Shown here in pieces: positions 8,147 through 15,479 of a stretch of 15,830 nt of DNA. Within the stretch, counting starts at the first letter, position 1; each line of letters starts with the position of its first letter. The position numbers and the translations under genes were made by a program. Origin of the DNA: an uncultured Verrucomicrobiales bacterium (GTDB taxonomy: Bacteria; Verrucomicrobiota; Verrucomicrobiia; Verrucomicrobiales; Akkermansiaceae); the NCBI GenBank assembly GCA_937893015.1, contig CALBJX010000074.1:1-15830 (forward strand). The letters are read 5' to 3'. The notes under the pieces were generated by a model that saw only the letters and a list, made by a program, of their open reading frames with translations, made no database searches and was not told the origin of the DNA.

Positions 8147-8155
8147 CGTGCGCGT

Positions 8156-8184
8156 ATGATAACACAGCTGTCCCGCGCGGGCAA
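8156..8184 (-). promoter_or_regulatory. polA promoter, nearly leaderless
   Basis: On the minus strand, -35 TTGCCC (8179-8184) and -10 TATCAT (8156-8161) are separated by 17 bp. The -10 ends 9 nt before the polA ATG, so the predicted 5' UTR is only about 2-4 nt. A perfect palindrome, CCCGCGCGGG (8172-8181), overlaps the spacer and the -35 and could be an operator. Confidence 0.65.
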
Positions 8185-8201
8185 GCGGGAAAAAGGGGCC
8201 G

Positions 8202-10046
8202 TTAGGATGATGTTCGGGAAGCCTCGAAATCTTTGCGGTTATCGAGGATAAAGCGGGCGACGGCGAGCTCCAGCTCTATGGCGTGCCCGGCGGCTTCATC
8301 CATGATGTCGGCCAGCTCGTCATCCGTCAGCCCGTCGGGCAGAGCCTTGCGGTAAATGTCCGCCATGGTGTAGAGCCCCAGAGACTCGATATCCGCCACG
8401 ATGGCGGCCCGCTCTGTGGTGTCCATGTCGCCGAACCAGAAGGTTTCCAGATTGGTGAGGTGCAGAGCCTTCATCACGGCAGGGGGCAGGCAGGCGGGGT
8501 TGTAATCGCCCAGCCACGCTTCCACGGTGCCGACCTTGGCATCGGGCAAACCCGCCAGATGCAGCTTGGCAGTCATGGCTCCGAGTTGCAGGGCGGGGGC
8601 GCTGTCGTCCTTGCAGAGCCGCTCGATGTCCTCCTCTGCCTCGGGGGCGAACTCCAGCAATTCGGTGACAGCCGTGGCATGCAAGGTGGCACCGTATTCA
8701 TTCAGCATGGCGGCGGCGTGCAAAATGCTGTCCTTGGGGAGCGTCAGAAAGGTCGGCTCGTCTTCCTCCGCCTCAGCCAGCAGGGAGAGAATGACATCGC
8801 CGGCGGACAGCGACTCCTGCTGCATCACCCACTCCTTGTAGTCCGTCCAAATCGGGAGATGGGGGAGAATCTGCTCGGCCAGTGCCTTGTCCCCTTTGCA
8901 GAGCAGGGAGAACGCGGCACCCGCCATCTCGCCGTTCGCGCCGTAGAGGTGCTGCGTGAGAACTTTTGCAAGCAGGGGGATGTGCGGTTTCAGCTCTTCC
9001 TCTGCCTGTGGGTGCCCGCTCAGGCGCAGCTCGGCGCGGAGCAAATCGCTGCTGAGGTATTTCTCCTCCTCCCGAATGATGATGGGTAGGTCGGGAATGC
9101 TGAAACCCTCCTCTCGCAGTTCGTCGATTAACTCTGCGTGGGCGGCCAGAAAATCATAGGCGCACACCTCTCCGTAGGTTTCATCGCTTACCATCGGCTC
9201 TGAGACGGTGGCGCCGTGTTCCAGCAGCAGGCGGAGACACTCGCGATCGTCCTCCGAGGGCTCTGCTTCTATCGATCGAGCAAGGCAAAAGAGGGGCGTG
9301 CGTCCACCCTCATCCAAGGCGTTGACATCCGCGCCCGCCTCCAGCAGCAACCGCATGGTCTCGGCATGTTCGTCCGCCATGTCTTTTGCGGTGGCGGCGT
9401 GCAGGGCGGTCATCGAGTCATCGGAGAGCGGCGCCTTCATCCCGATGAGGCGTCGAAGGGCTTCGTTCCACGCTCGGGCAGCAACAATGGGCGCGGTGGC
9501 GATTTCTTCCTTTTCCTGAGGTTTGACCCCTTTGTCCAGAAGGTGAAGGAAGACTGCTTCCGATGAATAGCACGCTGCCGTGGAGAGCAGGCTGTTGAAT
9601 CCGGGCGCGTTGGCATCGGTACCATGCGCCATGAGAAGGTCGATGAACTCCATCGTCCGTTCCTCATCCTGCAGGGCGGTTTCTTCATCGTCCGGATCGG
9701 GGCCGGCCCACAGGAGCACCTTCAGCGGGGAACCCGTGCGGGCATCGGCTCCCTGTTTCAGCAGAGCCTCCGCAAACTCTTTCTGACGGGCGGCACAGGC
9801 GAGATCCAGAATGGAGAGGCCTCCGTCCGCCCCCGCGTTCGGGTCGCCTGTCTCTCGGTAGGCTTTCAGCACTTCCGCTACAGCGTCTTCGGAGATGTTG
9901 CATTCTTCCCAATGCTTTTCCTCCACCGCCTGCAGGGCGGCGAGCGTTTCAGCGGAGAATTCGGGTGCTCGCTTGCAAGCCGTCAGCGGCAGGGTGAGCG
10001 CACAGGCCGCAAGCAGAGCAGGGCGGAGACAGCGGGAGATTTTCAT
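8202..10046 (-). CDS. Ankyrin-repeat lipoprotein
   Basis: A 614-aa protein with a lipoprotein signal (MKISRCLRPALLAACALTLP, lipobox LTAC, acylated Cys24, Lys at +2), so probably anchored in an envelope membrane facing the periplasm. The first half has ankyrin-type repeats, recognisable around residues 75-105 (DLACAARQKEFAEALLKQGA), 130-170, 205-240 (ALHAATAKD, then ETMRLLLEAGADVNALDE) and 240-290 (LLLEHGA). The second half is helical, acidic and unrecognised. Ankyrin repeats are binding scaffolds; no enzyme motif is seen. The gene starts 12 nt after the stop of the MBL nuclease gene without its own promoter, so the two are probably co-transcribed, although the nuclease should be cytoplasmic and a functional link is not evident. 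No terminator is visible before the polA promoter. Confidence 0.85.
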   Translation of the reverse strand: MKISRCLRPALLAACALTLPLTACKRAPEFSAETLAALQAVEEKHWEECNISEDAVAEVLKAYRETGDPNAGADGGLSILDLACAARQKEFAEALLKQGADARTGSPLKVLLWAGPDPDDEETALQDEERTMEFIDLLMAHGTDANAPGFNSLLSTAACYSSEAVFLHLLDKGVKPQEKEEIATAPIVAARAWNEALRRLIGMKAPLSDDSMTALHAATAKDMADEHAETMRLLLEAGADVNALDEGGRTPLFCLARSIEAEPSEDDRECLRLLLEHGATVSEPMVSDETYGEVCAYDFLAAHAELIDELREEGFSIPDLPIIIREEEKYLSSDLLRAELRLSGHPQAEEELKPHIPLLAKVLTQHLYGANGEMAGAAFSLLCKGDKALAEQILPHLPIWTDYKEWVMQQESLSAGDVILSLLAEAEEDEPTFLTLPKDSILHAAAMLNEYGATLHATAVTELLEFAPEAEEDIERLCKDDSAPALQLGAMTAKLHLAGLPDAKVGTVEAWLGDYNPACLPPAVMKALHLTNLETFWFGDMDTTERAAIVADIESLGLYTMADIYRKALPDGLTDDELADIMDEAAGHAIELELAVARFILDNRKDFEASRTSS

Positions 10047-10058
10047 GGCACTAGCTTA

Positions 10059-11468
10059 TCAGCAGGTGACAGTCGTGTCAAGGTGCGCCACATGCACCTC
10101 CCCGTCGTGCAGCGGGGCGAGGGCTTTCTTCATGGCGGCGGCGCATTCCTTTTCGCCGTGCACAAGGAAGACCTTGCTCTTCTTGCCGCCCGTGGCGCGG
10201 AAATACTCGATGAGTTCGCCGTGGTCGGCATGGCCGGAGAAGGAATCCAGCGAGGCAATGCGGGCGCGGACAGGGTACACATCCCCGAGGATGCGGACCT
10301 CCTGCGCGTGGTTGAGGATGCGGCGGCCGAGGGTGTTCTGTGCGCAGTAGCCCACGAAGAGCACGGTGTTGTTGTCCCGCCCGATGCCGTTCTTGAGGTG
10401 GTGCAGGATGCGCCCCGCCTCGCACATGCCGCTGGCGGAGATGATGATGGCCTGCTCGCGCAGGTTGTTGAGCTTCTGGCTCTCGGAGATGGTGCGCACC
10501 ATGTGCAGCTGCTCGAAACCGAAGGGGTCGCGCTCCGCAAAGAGGAAGTTGTACACCTCCTTGTTGAAGCATTCGGGGTGGATGCGGAAAATCTCCGTGG
10601 CACCCACGGCCATGGGGCTGTCCACATACACGGGGTAATTCGGCAGCTTGCCCTCGCGGTAGGCGCGGTTGAGCAGGTAGAGCAGCTGCTGCGTGCGCTC
10701 CACGGCAAAGGAGGGGATGTACACATTGCCGCCGCGCTTCATGGCCTCGCGGATGGTGGTGCAAAACGTCTCATCATCACGGCTGGGGGCGTCGTGCGTG
10801 CGCCCGCCGTAGGTGCATTCCATGAGCATGATGTCCACATCGGGCACGGCCTGCGGGTCGCGCAGCAGCTCGTTGTTGCCGCGCCCCACGTCGCCCGAGA
10901 AGAGAAGGCGTTTGTGCTGCCCGTCCTCTGCATCGTCGATATCGAGCACAATCTGCGCCGCGCCGAGAATGTGCCCCGCATCGTAGAAGGTGAGGGTGAT
11001 GCCCGGCGCAATGGGGAAGGGCATTTCATAGCCCAGGTTGATGAAGCGGCGCATGCAGATTTCCGCATCCTGCTCGGTGTAGATGACCTCCGCCACCTTG
11101 CCGCTGCCGCCCTTGCGGGCATCCATCTTGTTGAGGAACTTGCAGTCGCTTTCCTGAATGCGCGCTGCATCCGCCAGCATAATCTGGCAGAGGTCGCGTG
11201 TGGCGTAGGTGGAGAAAATGCTGCCGCTGAAGCCCTTCTTCACGAGATTCGGCAGATTGCCCGAGTGGTCGATGTGCGCGTGGGAGAGAATCACGAAATC
11301 GACGGTCTTGGGGTCAAAGTAGGGAAAATCGCGGTTGATGCGCAATTCGTCCTCACGATGGCCCTGATACATCCCGCAATCCAGCAGGATGCGCTTCCCG
11401 TTTACCTCAATCAGATGTTGGGAACCCGTGGTCGTTTCGGCTGCGCCGCAAAAGTGAATCTTCATCAC
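10059..11468 (-). CDS. MBL-fold / beta-CASP RNA-processing nuclease
   Basis: About 468 aa with the layout of the CPSF/RNase J-like metallo-beta-lactamase family: HAHIDH (63-68) as zinc motif 2, DAGHILGA (H166), SGD (D193), a beta-CASP region (about 240-400, including YIPSFAVERTQ and DSPMAVGATEIF), SASGMCEAGR (344-353), SGHADH (411-416) and the terminal LVHGEKE (His438). All metal ligands are present, so an active two-zinc ribonuclease in RNA processing or decay is expected. The exact substrate is unknown, and it lacks the long C-terminal domain of RNase J. The frame opens with GTG at 11468 directly followed by ATG at 11465. I favour the ATG, which lies 8 nt from the -10. It is the first gene of a pair with the ankyrin lipoprotein. 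Confidence 0.92.
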   Translation of the reverse strand: MMKIHFCGAAETTTGSQHLIEVNGKRILLDCGMYQGHREDELRINRDFPYFDPKTVDFVILSHAHIDHSGNLPNLVKKGFSGSIFSTYATRDLCQIMLADAARIQESDCKFLNKMDARKGGSGKVAEVIYTEQDAEICMRRFINLGYEMPFPIAPGITLTFYDAGHILGAAQIVLDIDDAEDGQHKRLLFSGDVGRGNNELLRDPQAVPDVDIMLMECTYGGRTHDAPSRDDETFCTTIREAMKRGGNVYIPSFAVERTQQLLYLLNRAYREGKLPNYPVYVDSPMAVGATEIFRIHPECFNKEVYNFLFAERDPFGFEQLHMVRTISESQKLNNLREQAIIISASGMCEAGRILHHLKNGIGRDNNTVLFVGYCAQNTLGRRILNHAQEVRILGDVYPVRARIASLDSFSGHADHGELIEYFRATGGKKSKVFLVHGEKECAAAMKKALAPLHDGEVHVAHLDTTVTC

Positions 11469-11473
11469 TCCGT

Positions 11474-11502
11474 AAGATACTCCAACAGGCAGATGTGTTC
11501 AA
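11474..11502 (-). promoter_or_regulatory. Promoter of the MBL nuclease-ankyrin unit
   Basis: On the minus strand, -35 TTGAAC (11497-11502) and -10 TATCTT (11474-11479) are 17 bp apart. Only 5 nt separate the -10 from the GTG and 8 nt from the ATG, so the transcript probably begins at or within 2 nt of the start codon. It lies immediately downstream of the galE terminator. Confidence 0.65.
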
Positions 11503-11516
11503 GAAAAAATGAATGA

Positions 11517-11547
11517 AAAACGGCCTGACCATCGGTCAGACCGTTTT
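11517..11547 (-). terminator. Rho-independent terminator after galE
   Basis: A 14-bp stem (11517-11530 with 11534-11547) with one G/T-type mismatch and an ATC loop. In the minus direction it ends in GTTTTT plus further T-rich sequence. It terminates the transaldolase-galE transcript, and the reverse direction also has a short T-run. The core resembles the GTCTGAC stem of the terminator at 5286. Confidence 0.88.
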
Positions 11548-11591
11548 CCGATTCTCTGCGCCGAAGGCGCATCAATGAAACAATTTGTCAA

Positions 11592-12581
11592 TCAATAGTG
11601 GCCGCCGTGGGGGCCGGTCATCCACTTCCACGCGGTTTCCACGATGTGGTGGGCGTCCTGATACTGGGGCACCCAGCCGAGGATTTCCTTGGCCTTGCGG
11701 GCGTCGGCAATCAGGCGGGGCGGGTCGCCTTCGCGGCGGTCGCCGTAGGTCACGGGGGCTTTCATGCCCGTCACCTTCTCGGCGGCGTCGATGATTTCCT
11801 TCACGGAAAGGCCCTTGCCCGTGCCGAGGTTGAACCAGTTGGTGTCGCCGCCCTTCATGAGGTAGTCCAGCGCGCGCAGGTGGGCGTCGGCGAGGTCGTC
11901 TACGTGGATGTAGTCGCGGATGCAGGTGCCGTCCGGGGTGTCGTAGTCCGTGCCGAAGACGGTGATGCCGGGGCGCTCGCCCTTGATGGCCTGCAGGATG
12001 ACGGGGATGAGGTGGGATTCGGGCTCGTGGTCTTCACCGATGAGGCCGTCCTCGGAGGAGCCGGAGGCGTTGAAGTAGCGCAGGAACACGCTCTTGAGAC
12101 CATAGGCGCGTTCGCAGTCCTTGCAGACCTTCTCCAGCATGAACTTGGAGCCGCCGTAGGGGTTGATGGGGTCCTGCTTCTCTGTCTCGGGAATCGGCAC
12201 CTGAGTGGGCACGCCGTAGGTGGCGCAGGTGGAGGAGAACACGAACTTCTTGCAGCCGCCCAGCAGCATGGCCTTCAGCAGCGTGAGGGGCTTCGCGATG
12301 TTGTTTTCGTAGTATTTCAGCGGGTCCGTGACGGATTCACCCACCTGAATGAAGGCGGCGAAGTGCACCACGGCGTCGAAGTGGCCGTTGATGAGCAGGG
12401 GGTACACGACCGTGGCATCGCCGAGGTCGCCTTTCACGAGTGTCACTTCCTTGTCGACGATGGCGCCGGGGTGGCCGTACACCATGCTGTCGAGCACTGT
12501 CACATCGTGCCCGGCCTTGACCAGCTGGCGCACTGTGTGAGAACCGATATAACCGGCACCGCCGGTAACGAGTACTTTCAT
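11592..12581 (-). CDS. galE: UDP-glucose 4-epimerase
   Basis: A 329-aa short-chain dehydrogenase-type epimerase that interconverts UDP-glucose and UDP-galactose (Leloir pathway; precursors for surface glycans). Visible features are the NAD-binding GGAGYIG (7-13), the FSSTCATYG segment with Thr118 at the usual catalytic Ser position, and the catalytic pair Y142-K146 (YGGSK). By my hand alignment, Leu in GDPPRLIADA replaces the bulky gate Tyr299 of the E. coli enzyme. A wider pocket that also accepts UDP-GlcNAc/GalNAc is therefore possible but not proven. It lies 36 nt after the transaldolase gene without a promoter of its own, so the two are likely co-transcribed. No Shine-Dalgarno is seen before the ATG. 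Normal length, no truncation. Confidence 0.95.
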   Translation of the reverse strand: MKVLVTGGAGYIGSHTVRQLVKAGHDVTVLDSMVYGHPGAIVDKEVTLVKGDLGDATVVYPLLINGHFDAVVHFAAFIQVGESVTDPLKYYENNIAKPLTLLKAMLLGGCKKFVFSSTCATYGVPTQVPIPETEKQDPINPYGGSKFMLEKVCKDCERAYGLKSVFLRYFNASGSSEDGLIGEDHEPESHLIPVILQAIKGERPGITVFGTDYDTPDGTCIRDYIHVDDLADAHLRALDYLMKGGDTNWFNLGTGKGLSVKEIIDAAEKVTGMKAPVTYGDRREGDPPRLIADARKAKEILGWVPQYQDAHHIVETAWKWMTGPHGGHY

Positions 12582-12617
12582 GTGTGTTCTGTTGGTTAAA
12601 TTGAAAGGAAAAGGTGG

Positions 12618-13574
12618 TTACAGCATGGAGGCGAGCAGGGCTTCCAGCTTGCGGATGTCCGCGGAGAACTTGCGGATGCCCTCGGCGGTCTTCTCTGTGG
12701 CCATGGCGTCCTCGTTGAAGAGGAATCTAAAACTCTTTTCGTCCGCGGGGATGCGCTCGATGTCGCTCGCCTTGGCGGCTTCGACGGAGAGACAGGGGGT
12801 GACGGGCTGTTCCGTGGCGGCGAGCTCACCCAGCAGGTTGGGGGAGATGGTCAGCAGGTCGCAGCCCGCCAGCGCCAGGATTTCGCCCGTGTTGCGGAAG
12901 GACGCACCCATAATCTGCACGCCGTAGCCGAACTTCTTGTAGTAGTTGTAGATGGTGCGCACGGAGATGACGCCGGGGTCGGTCTCGGCGGTGTAGCTCT
13001 CGCCCGTGGCGTTCTTGTACCAGTCCAGGATGCGGCCCACGAAGGGAGAAATGAGGCGCACGCCCGCTTCTGCACAGGCCACGGCCTGCACGAGACTGAA
13101 GAGCAGCGTGAGGTTGCAGTGGATGCCTTCCTGCTCCAGCTGTTTGGCGGCCTGAATGCCCTCCCATGTGGAGGCAATCTTGATGAGCACGCGCTCGCGG
13201 GGGATGCCGGCGGCTTCGTACAGCGCCATGATCTCGCGGGCCTTTTGCACGGTGGCTTCCGTGTCGAAGGAGAGTCGGGCGTCTACCTCCGAGGACACGC
13301 GGCCGGGCACGCGCTTGAGAATTTCTAAGCCGAAGGCGACAATCACCTTGTCCATCAGCGCACCGATGTGTTCGGCGGGGGCGGAATCCGTCGCCTTGAA
13401 GTCCGCTACGACGGCATCGATGATGCTCTTGTATTCGGGCTTGGTGGCGGCGGCGAGGATGAGGGAGGGGTTCGTGGTCGCGTCCTGCGGCGCGAACTCT
13501 TCCATCTGGCGGAAATCACCTGTGTCGGCAACGACGGTGGTGAACTGTTTCAGTTGAGCGAGCTGAGAGGCCAT
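12618..13574 (-). CDS. tal: Transaldolase (TalB-type)
   Basis: A 318-aa enzyme of the non-oxidative pentose phosphate pathway, transferring dihydroxyacetone units between sedoheptulose-7-phosphate and glyceraldehyde-3-phosphate. The family signatures DATTNPSL (31-38) and NLTLLFSLVQAVACAEAG are present. The catalytic residues fall at the same numbers as in E. coli TalB: D17, E96 and Schiff-base Lys132 (VLIKIASTWEG). The ISPFVGRILDWYK segment, which binds phosphate, is also present. The length matches the long classical subfamily rather than the short 215-230-aa type. It has its own promoter 16 nt upstream and is probably followed on the same transcript by galE. Function is confident. Confidence 0.97.
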   Translation of the reverse strand: MASQLAQLKQFTTVVADTGDFRQMEEFAPQDATTNPSLILAAATKPEYKSIIDAVVADFKATDSAPAEHIGALMDKVIVAFGLEILKRVPGRVSSEVDARLSFDTEATVQKAREIMALYEAAGIPRERVLIKIASTWEGIQAAKQLEQEGIHCNLTLLFSLVQAVACAEAGVRLISPFVGRILDWYKNATGESYTAETDPGVISVRTIYNYYKKFGYGVQIMGASFRNTGEILALAGCDLLTISPNLLGELAATEQPVTPCLSVEAAKASDIERIPADEKSFRFLFNEDAMATEKTAEGIRKFSADIRKLEALLASML

Positions 13575-13590
13575 AATCGTAAGCTACCCC

Positions 13591-13619
13591 ACTATAGCGC
13601 ACGCACGTGCGGGGGGCAA
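13591..13619 (-). promoter_or_regulatory. Transaldolase-galE promoter
   Basis: On the minus strand, -35 TTGCCC (13614-13619) and -10 TATAGT (13591-13596) are 17 bp apart. The predicted leader is about 9 nt and has no Shine-Dalgarno. GCTTGCCC at the -35 is identical to that of the polA promoter. A perfect palindrome, CGCACGTGCG (13602-13611), fills the spacer. Confidence 0.7.
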
Positions 13620-13632
13620 GCAAAAAAGCGCC

Positions 13633-14052
13633 TCAATAAAGAGAACTGCACGTTGTGCCCTCTTCTCCGTCCGCATGAAGGCGCACCAGCATCATCATGC
13701 CGAGCTTGTTGTGGGTGAAATAGGCGTCCACGGGGCGGGGAATTTGCTTGCAGGGCTTATCCGTGCGGATGTCTACAGTGGCAAAGATGCCGTGGGAGGT
13801 AGCGGTGATGTCCTTGTATCCGCAGCCCTCTTTCTCAAAGACGGCGGCACTGTTGACTCTCTCCGTGTACTGTTGCAGCCATGCGTTGCAGATGCGCTTG
13901 TCTTGCTCTGAGGGGTGGGTGACAAGAATCCCCCCGTACACCAGCACAACGACGGAGGCTAAAAAGAAAAGAATCAGGGGGCGGGATACGGAGCCGTGCG
14001 CCAGCAGAGGCAGACGGCGCATGGGAACAGGCTCATCATCTTCGTACAACAT
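13633..14052 (-). CDS. Single-pass membrane protein, unknown function
   Basis: A 139-aa protein with a charged N-terminal tail (about 1-24), one transmembrane helix (about 25-45, LILFFLASVVVLVYGGILV) and a C-terminal domain of about 90 residues, presumably periplasmic. That domain has four cysteines (C55, C77, C101, C135), which could form two disulfides. It is rich in charged residues with predicted strands (GIFATVDIRTD, KLGMMMLVRL). I do not recognise a family. It sits between nadD and transaldolase with a weak promoter of its own, and I see no functional link to either. Composition matches the neighbours, and the membrane topology plus a clean frame argue that it is real. No clear terminator follows, although T6 lies just after its stop. 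Confidence 0.75.
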   Translation of the reverse strand: MLYEDDEPVPMRRLPLLAHGSVSRPLILFFLASVVVLVYGGILVTHPSEQDKRICNAWLQQYTERVNSAAVFEKEGCGYKDITATSHGIFATVDIRTDKPCKQIPRPVDAYFTHNKLGMMMLVRLHADGEEGTTCSSLY

Positions 14053-14058
14053 ATCTAC

Positions 14059-14088
14059 ACCCTAACACGGCGCGGCCTGCTTTGGCAA
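14059..14088 (-). promoter_or_regulatory. Weak promoter of the four-Cys membrane protein
   Basis: On the minus strand, -35 TTGCCA (14083-14088) and -10-like TAGGGT (14059-14064) are separated by 18 bp, with 6 nt left to the ATG. The -10 is a poor match, so confidence is modest, but the placement repeats the short-leader pattern of the other promoters. Confidence 0.4.
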
Positions 14089-14097
14089 TGCTCGAAT

Positions 14098-14112
14098 TGG
14101 CACATTGTGTCA
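14098..14112. promoter_or_regulatory. Imperfect palindrome upstream of the 14052 promoter
   Basis: TGGCACA-T-TGTGTCA has 7-bp arms with one mismatch. It lies between the nadD stop and the -35 of the next gene, a position suited to a regulator-binding site. Inference only. Confidence 0.3.
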
Positions 14113-14116
14113 GTAT

Positions 14117-14695
14117 TTACGGGAAAGTGACCTTGGCCGCAAAAGCTCGGGCCTGCTGCTCGACCTCCGGCGGCATCCATCCCTCGGGCAAGGGCGCACA
14201 ATCGGTGATGGCGCGGCGTATGGCGGTAGATGCTGCGGGGTGGTTGCCCCCGATGAAGGTGCTGCGGACACCCTCGCGCGGTTGAGGGATTGCTCCGCGG
14301 TGGTAGACGATAAAGTGAAGCTCTTGGGCCAGGTAGTCGACGCGGGCCCAGCGGTGCAGTTCCTGCCATTGGTCTGTGCCGAGCAGCCAGTAGAGTTCGG
14401 CATCGGGTGCCGTGCGGCGATAGTGCTCCACCAGCCGCCAGCTCCAGCTCGGCGGGGGAAGCTGCAAGTCCAGCTCGCTCACCTCCGCCCACGGATGGGG
14501 GGCGGTCGCGAGTTTCAAAAGCTCCACGCGTTGAGCATCGGAGAAAAGGTGCTTTTTGCCCTGTTTGAAGGGCGATTGTGCGGCGGGGAGGAAGATGACT
14601 TTATCCAAGGCGCAGCGCTGCACGGCAGCCTCTGCAATAGCGAGATGACCGCTGTGCACGGGGTCAAACGAGCCGCCGAACAGACAAATCTTCAT
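14117..14695 (-). CDS. nadD: Nicotinate-nucleotide adenylyltransferase
   Basis: A 192-aa enzyme that joins ATP and nicotinate mononucleotide to form deamido-NAD, an essential step of NAD synthesis. The nucleotidyltransferase signature GGSFDPVHSGH (7-17) is intact, including the (T/H)xGH-type motif. LGTDQW (105-110) matches the substrate-binding loop, and ASTAIRR (155-161) is the C-terminal ISSTxIR motif that contacts ATP phosphates. The length is typical. The gene begins 66 nt after the stop of the second LytM peptidase; that gap is filled by a heptamer repeat and shows no clear promoter, so read-through from the peptidase gene is likely. No Shine-Dalgarno precedes the ATG. Confidence 0.95.
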   Translation of the reverse strand: MKICLFGGSFDPVHSGHLAIAEAAVQRCALDKVIFLPAAQSPFKQGKKHLFSDAQRVELLKLATAPHPWAEVSELDLQLPPPSWSWRLVEHYRRTAPDAELYWLLGTDQWQELHRWARVDYLAQELHFIVYHRGAIPQPREGVRSTFIGGNHPAASTAIRRAITDCAPLPEGWMPPEVEQQARAFAAKVTFP

Positions 14696-14726
14696 TTTCG
14701 GAAGTCGCCGTTGGGTGCGCCGAATT

Positions 14727-14761
14727 TCCTTCGCCCTTCCTCCTTCGGACTTCGCCCTTGC
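14727..14761 (-). repeat. Heptamer repeat, inverted partner of 15723-15757
   Basis: Read on the minus strand it is GCAAGGG, then CGAAGTC, CGAAGGA, GGAAGGG, CGAAGGA. It matches 15723-15757 in inverse orientation at 31 of 35 positions (counted by eye). It fills most of the gap between the M23 gene stop and nadD. Confidence 0.75.
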
Positions 14762-15445
14762 TTACAGTCCTTCCGTGTCCTTGTAGGGCAGGAACCCGCC
14801 GATGGGCAGCTTCACCATCTTCTGCTCGGGTTTGAGCTTGCGGTAGTGGTTGATGAAGTCGGTCAGATTGCCGTAGTTGCCGGGCTTCTTGGGGATGCCT
14901 TGTTGGCCGCAGTTCACCAGCACATTGAAGTGCAGCTCCGCATGCAGGTGGGCGGGGAACTGCCCGCGGGCTGTGCCGATGGTGCCGACCTGTTGGCCGC
15001 GCCCGACGAGCTGACCGAGCTTCACATTGATGCGGTCGAGGTGGCCATAAAGCGTTTGGCAGCAGAGAACCTTGCCCGTCTTGGGCTCGCGGAAGGCGTG
15101 GCGCACGATGACCACATTGCCCCAGCGCCCGCCCGCATCGGCGGCGTAGGTCACCAGACCGATGCCGATGGAGTACACGGGGTCGCCGAGATCGGAGTTG
15201 CCGCCGCCGTTGCCGTTCCAATCCTCGCCGAGGTGGCGGGGCGTGCCCAGACGCAGACCGCGGGATTTATAGTAGCCTTCCCCGTTGGGTTTGCCGACGG
15301 GGAAATCAAAGCCGTCCGCCAGCGGGACGAAGGCCCACTTGCCGTCGTCCGTCTTGCGGGCCATCACCGTGGCTGCATCGGCGGCGGAGAGCACCATTCC
15401 TAACAGAATGGCGAGCAGGGGCAGAAAGCGGAAAAAACGGCTCAT
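14762..15445 (-). CDS. M23/LytM family metallopeptidase (exported, second copy)
   Basis: A 227-aa protein with a signal peptide (residues 1 to about 24, ending SAADA). The zinc and catalytic residues are complete: HxxxD at H71-D75 (HLGED), central H135 (YGHLDRI) and HxH at H166-H168 (AHLHAEL). It carries a Gly/Asn-rich loop, NGNGGGNSDLGDPVY. It is shorter than the other LytM protein in the window and unlike it outside the motifs, so the two are not a recent duplication. The expected role is peptidoglycan cross-bridge hydrolysis or remodelling in the periplasm. It is preceded by its own candidate promoter and followed by nadD. The paired cysteines in VLCC (127-128) are unusual for a periplasmic enzyme, and Cys194 may partner one of them. 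Confidence 0.93.
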   Translation of the reverse strand: MSRFFRFLPLLAILLGMVLSAADAATVMARKTDDGKWAFVPLADGFDFPVGKPNGEGYYKSRGLRLGTPRHLGEDWNGNGGGNSDLGDPVYSIGIGLVTYAADAGGRWGNVVIVRHAFREPKTGKVLCCQTLYGHLDRINVKLGQLVGRGQQVGTIGTARGQFPAHLHAELHFNVLVNCGQQGIPKKPGNYGNLTDFINHYRKLKPEQKMVKLPIGGFLPYKDTEGL

Positions 15446-15450
15446 GGGGA

Positions 15451-15479
15451 AAGGATATCATAGAATAGGAAGGATATCA
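15451..15479 (-). repeat. Direct repeat across the M23 promoter
   Basis: AAGGATATCA occurs at 15451-15460 and again at 15470-15479, a 19-bp period of about two helical turns. The two copies overlap the -10 and -35 boxes. It may bind a regulator as tandem half-sites, or be chance in an A/T-rich patch. Confidence 0.45.

Noticed and set aside
8171..8190. Hairpin TCCCGC/GCGGGA as a terminator after the ankyrin gene
   Set aside because: In the direction of transcription the T-run precedes the hairpin instead of following it; the segment is better explained as the polA promoter.
9624..11516. Open frame of 630 codons on the plus strand opposite the MBL and ankyrin genes
   Set aside because: It spans two clearly real opposite genes and its product is low-complexity Gly/Val/His-rich; a codon-bias shadow. 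The same applies to the plus-strand frames at 261-1682, 1695-2585 and 14105-15403.
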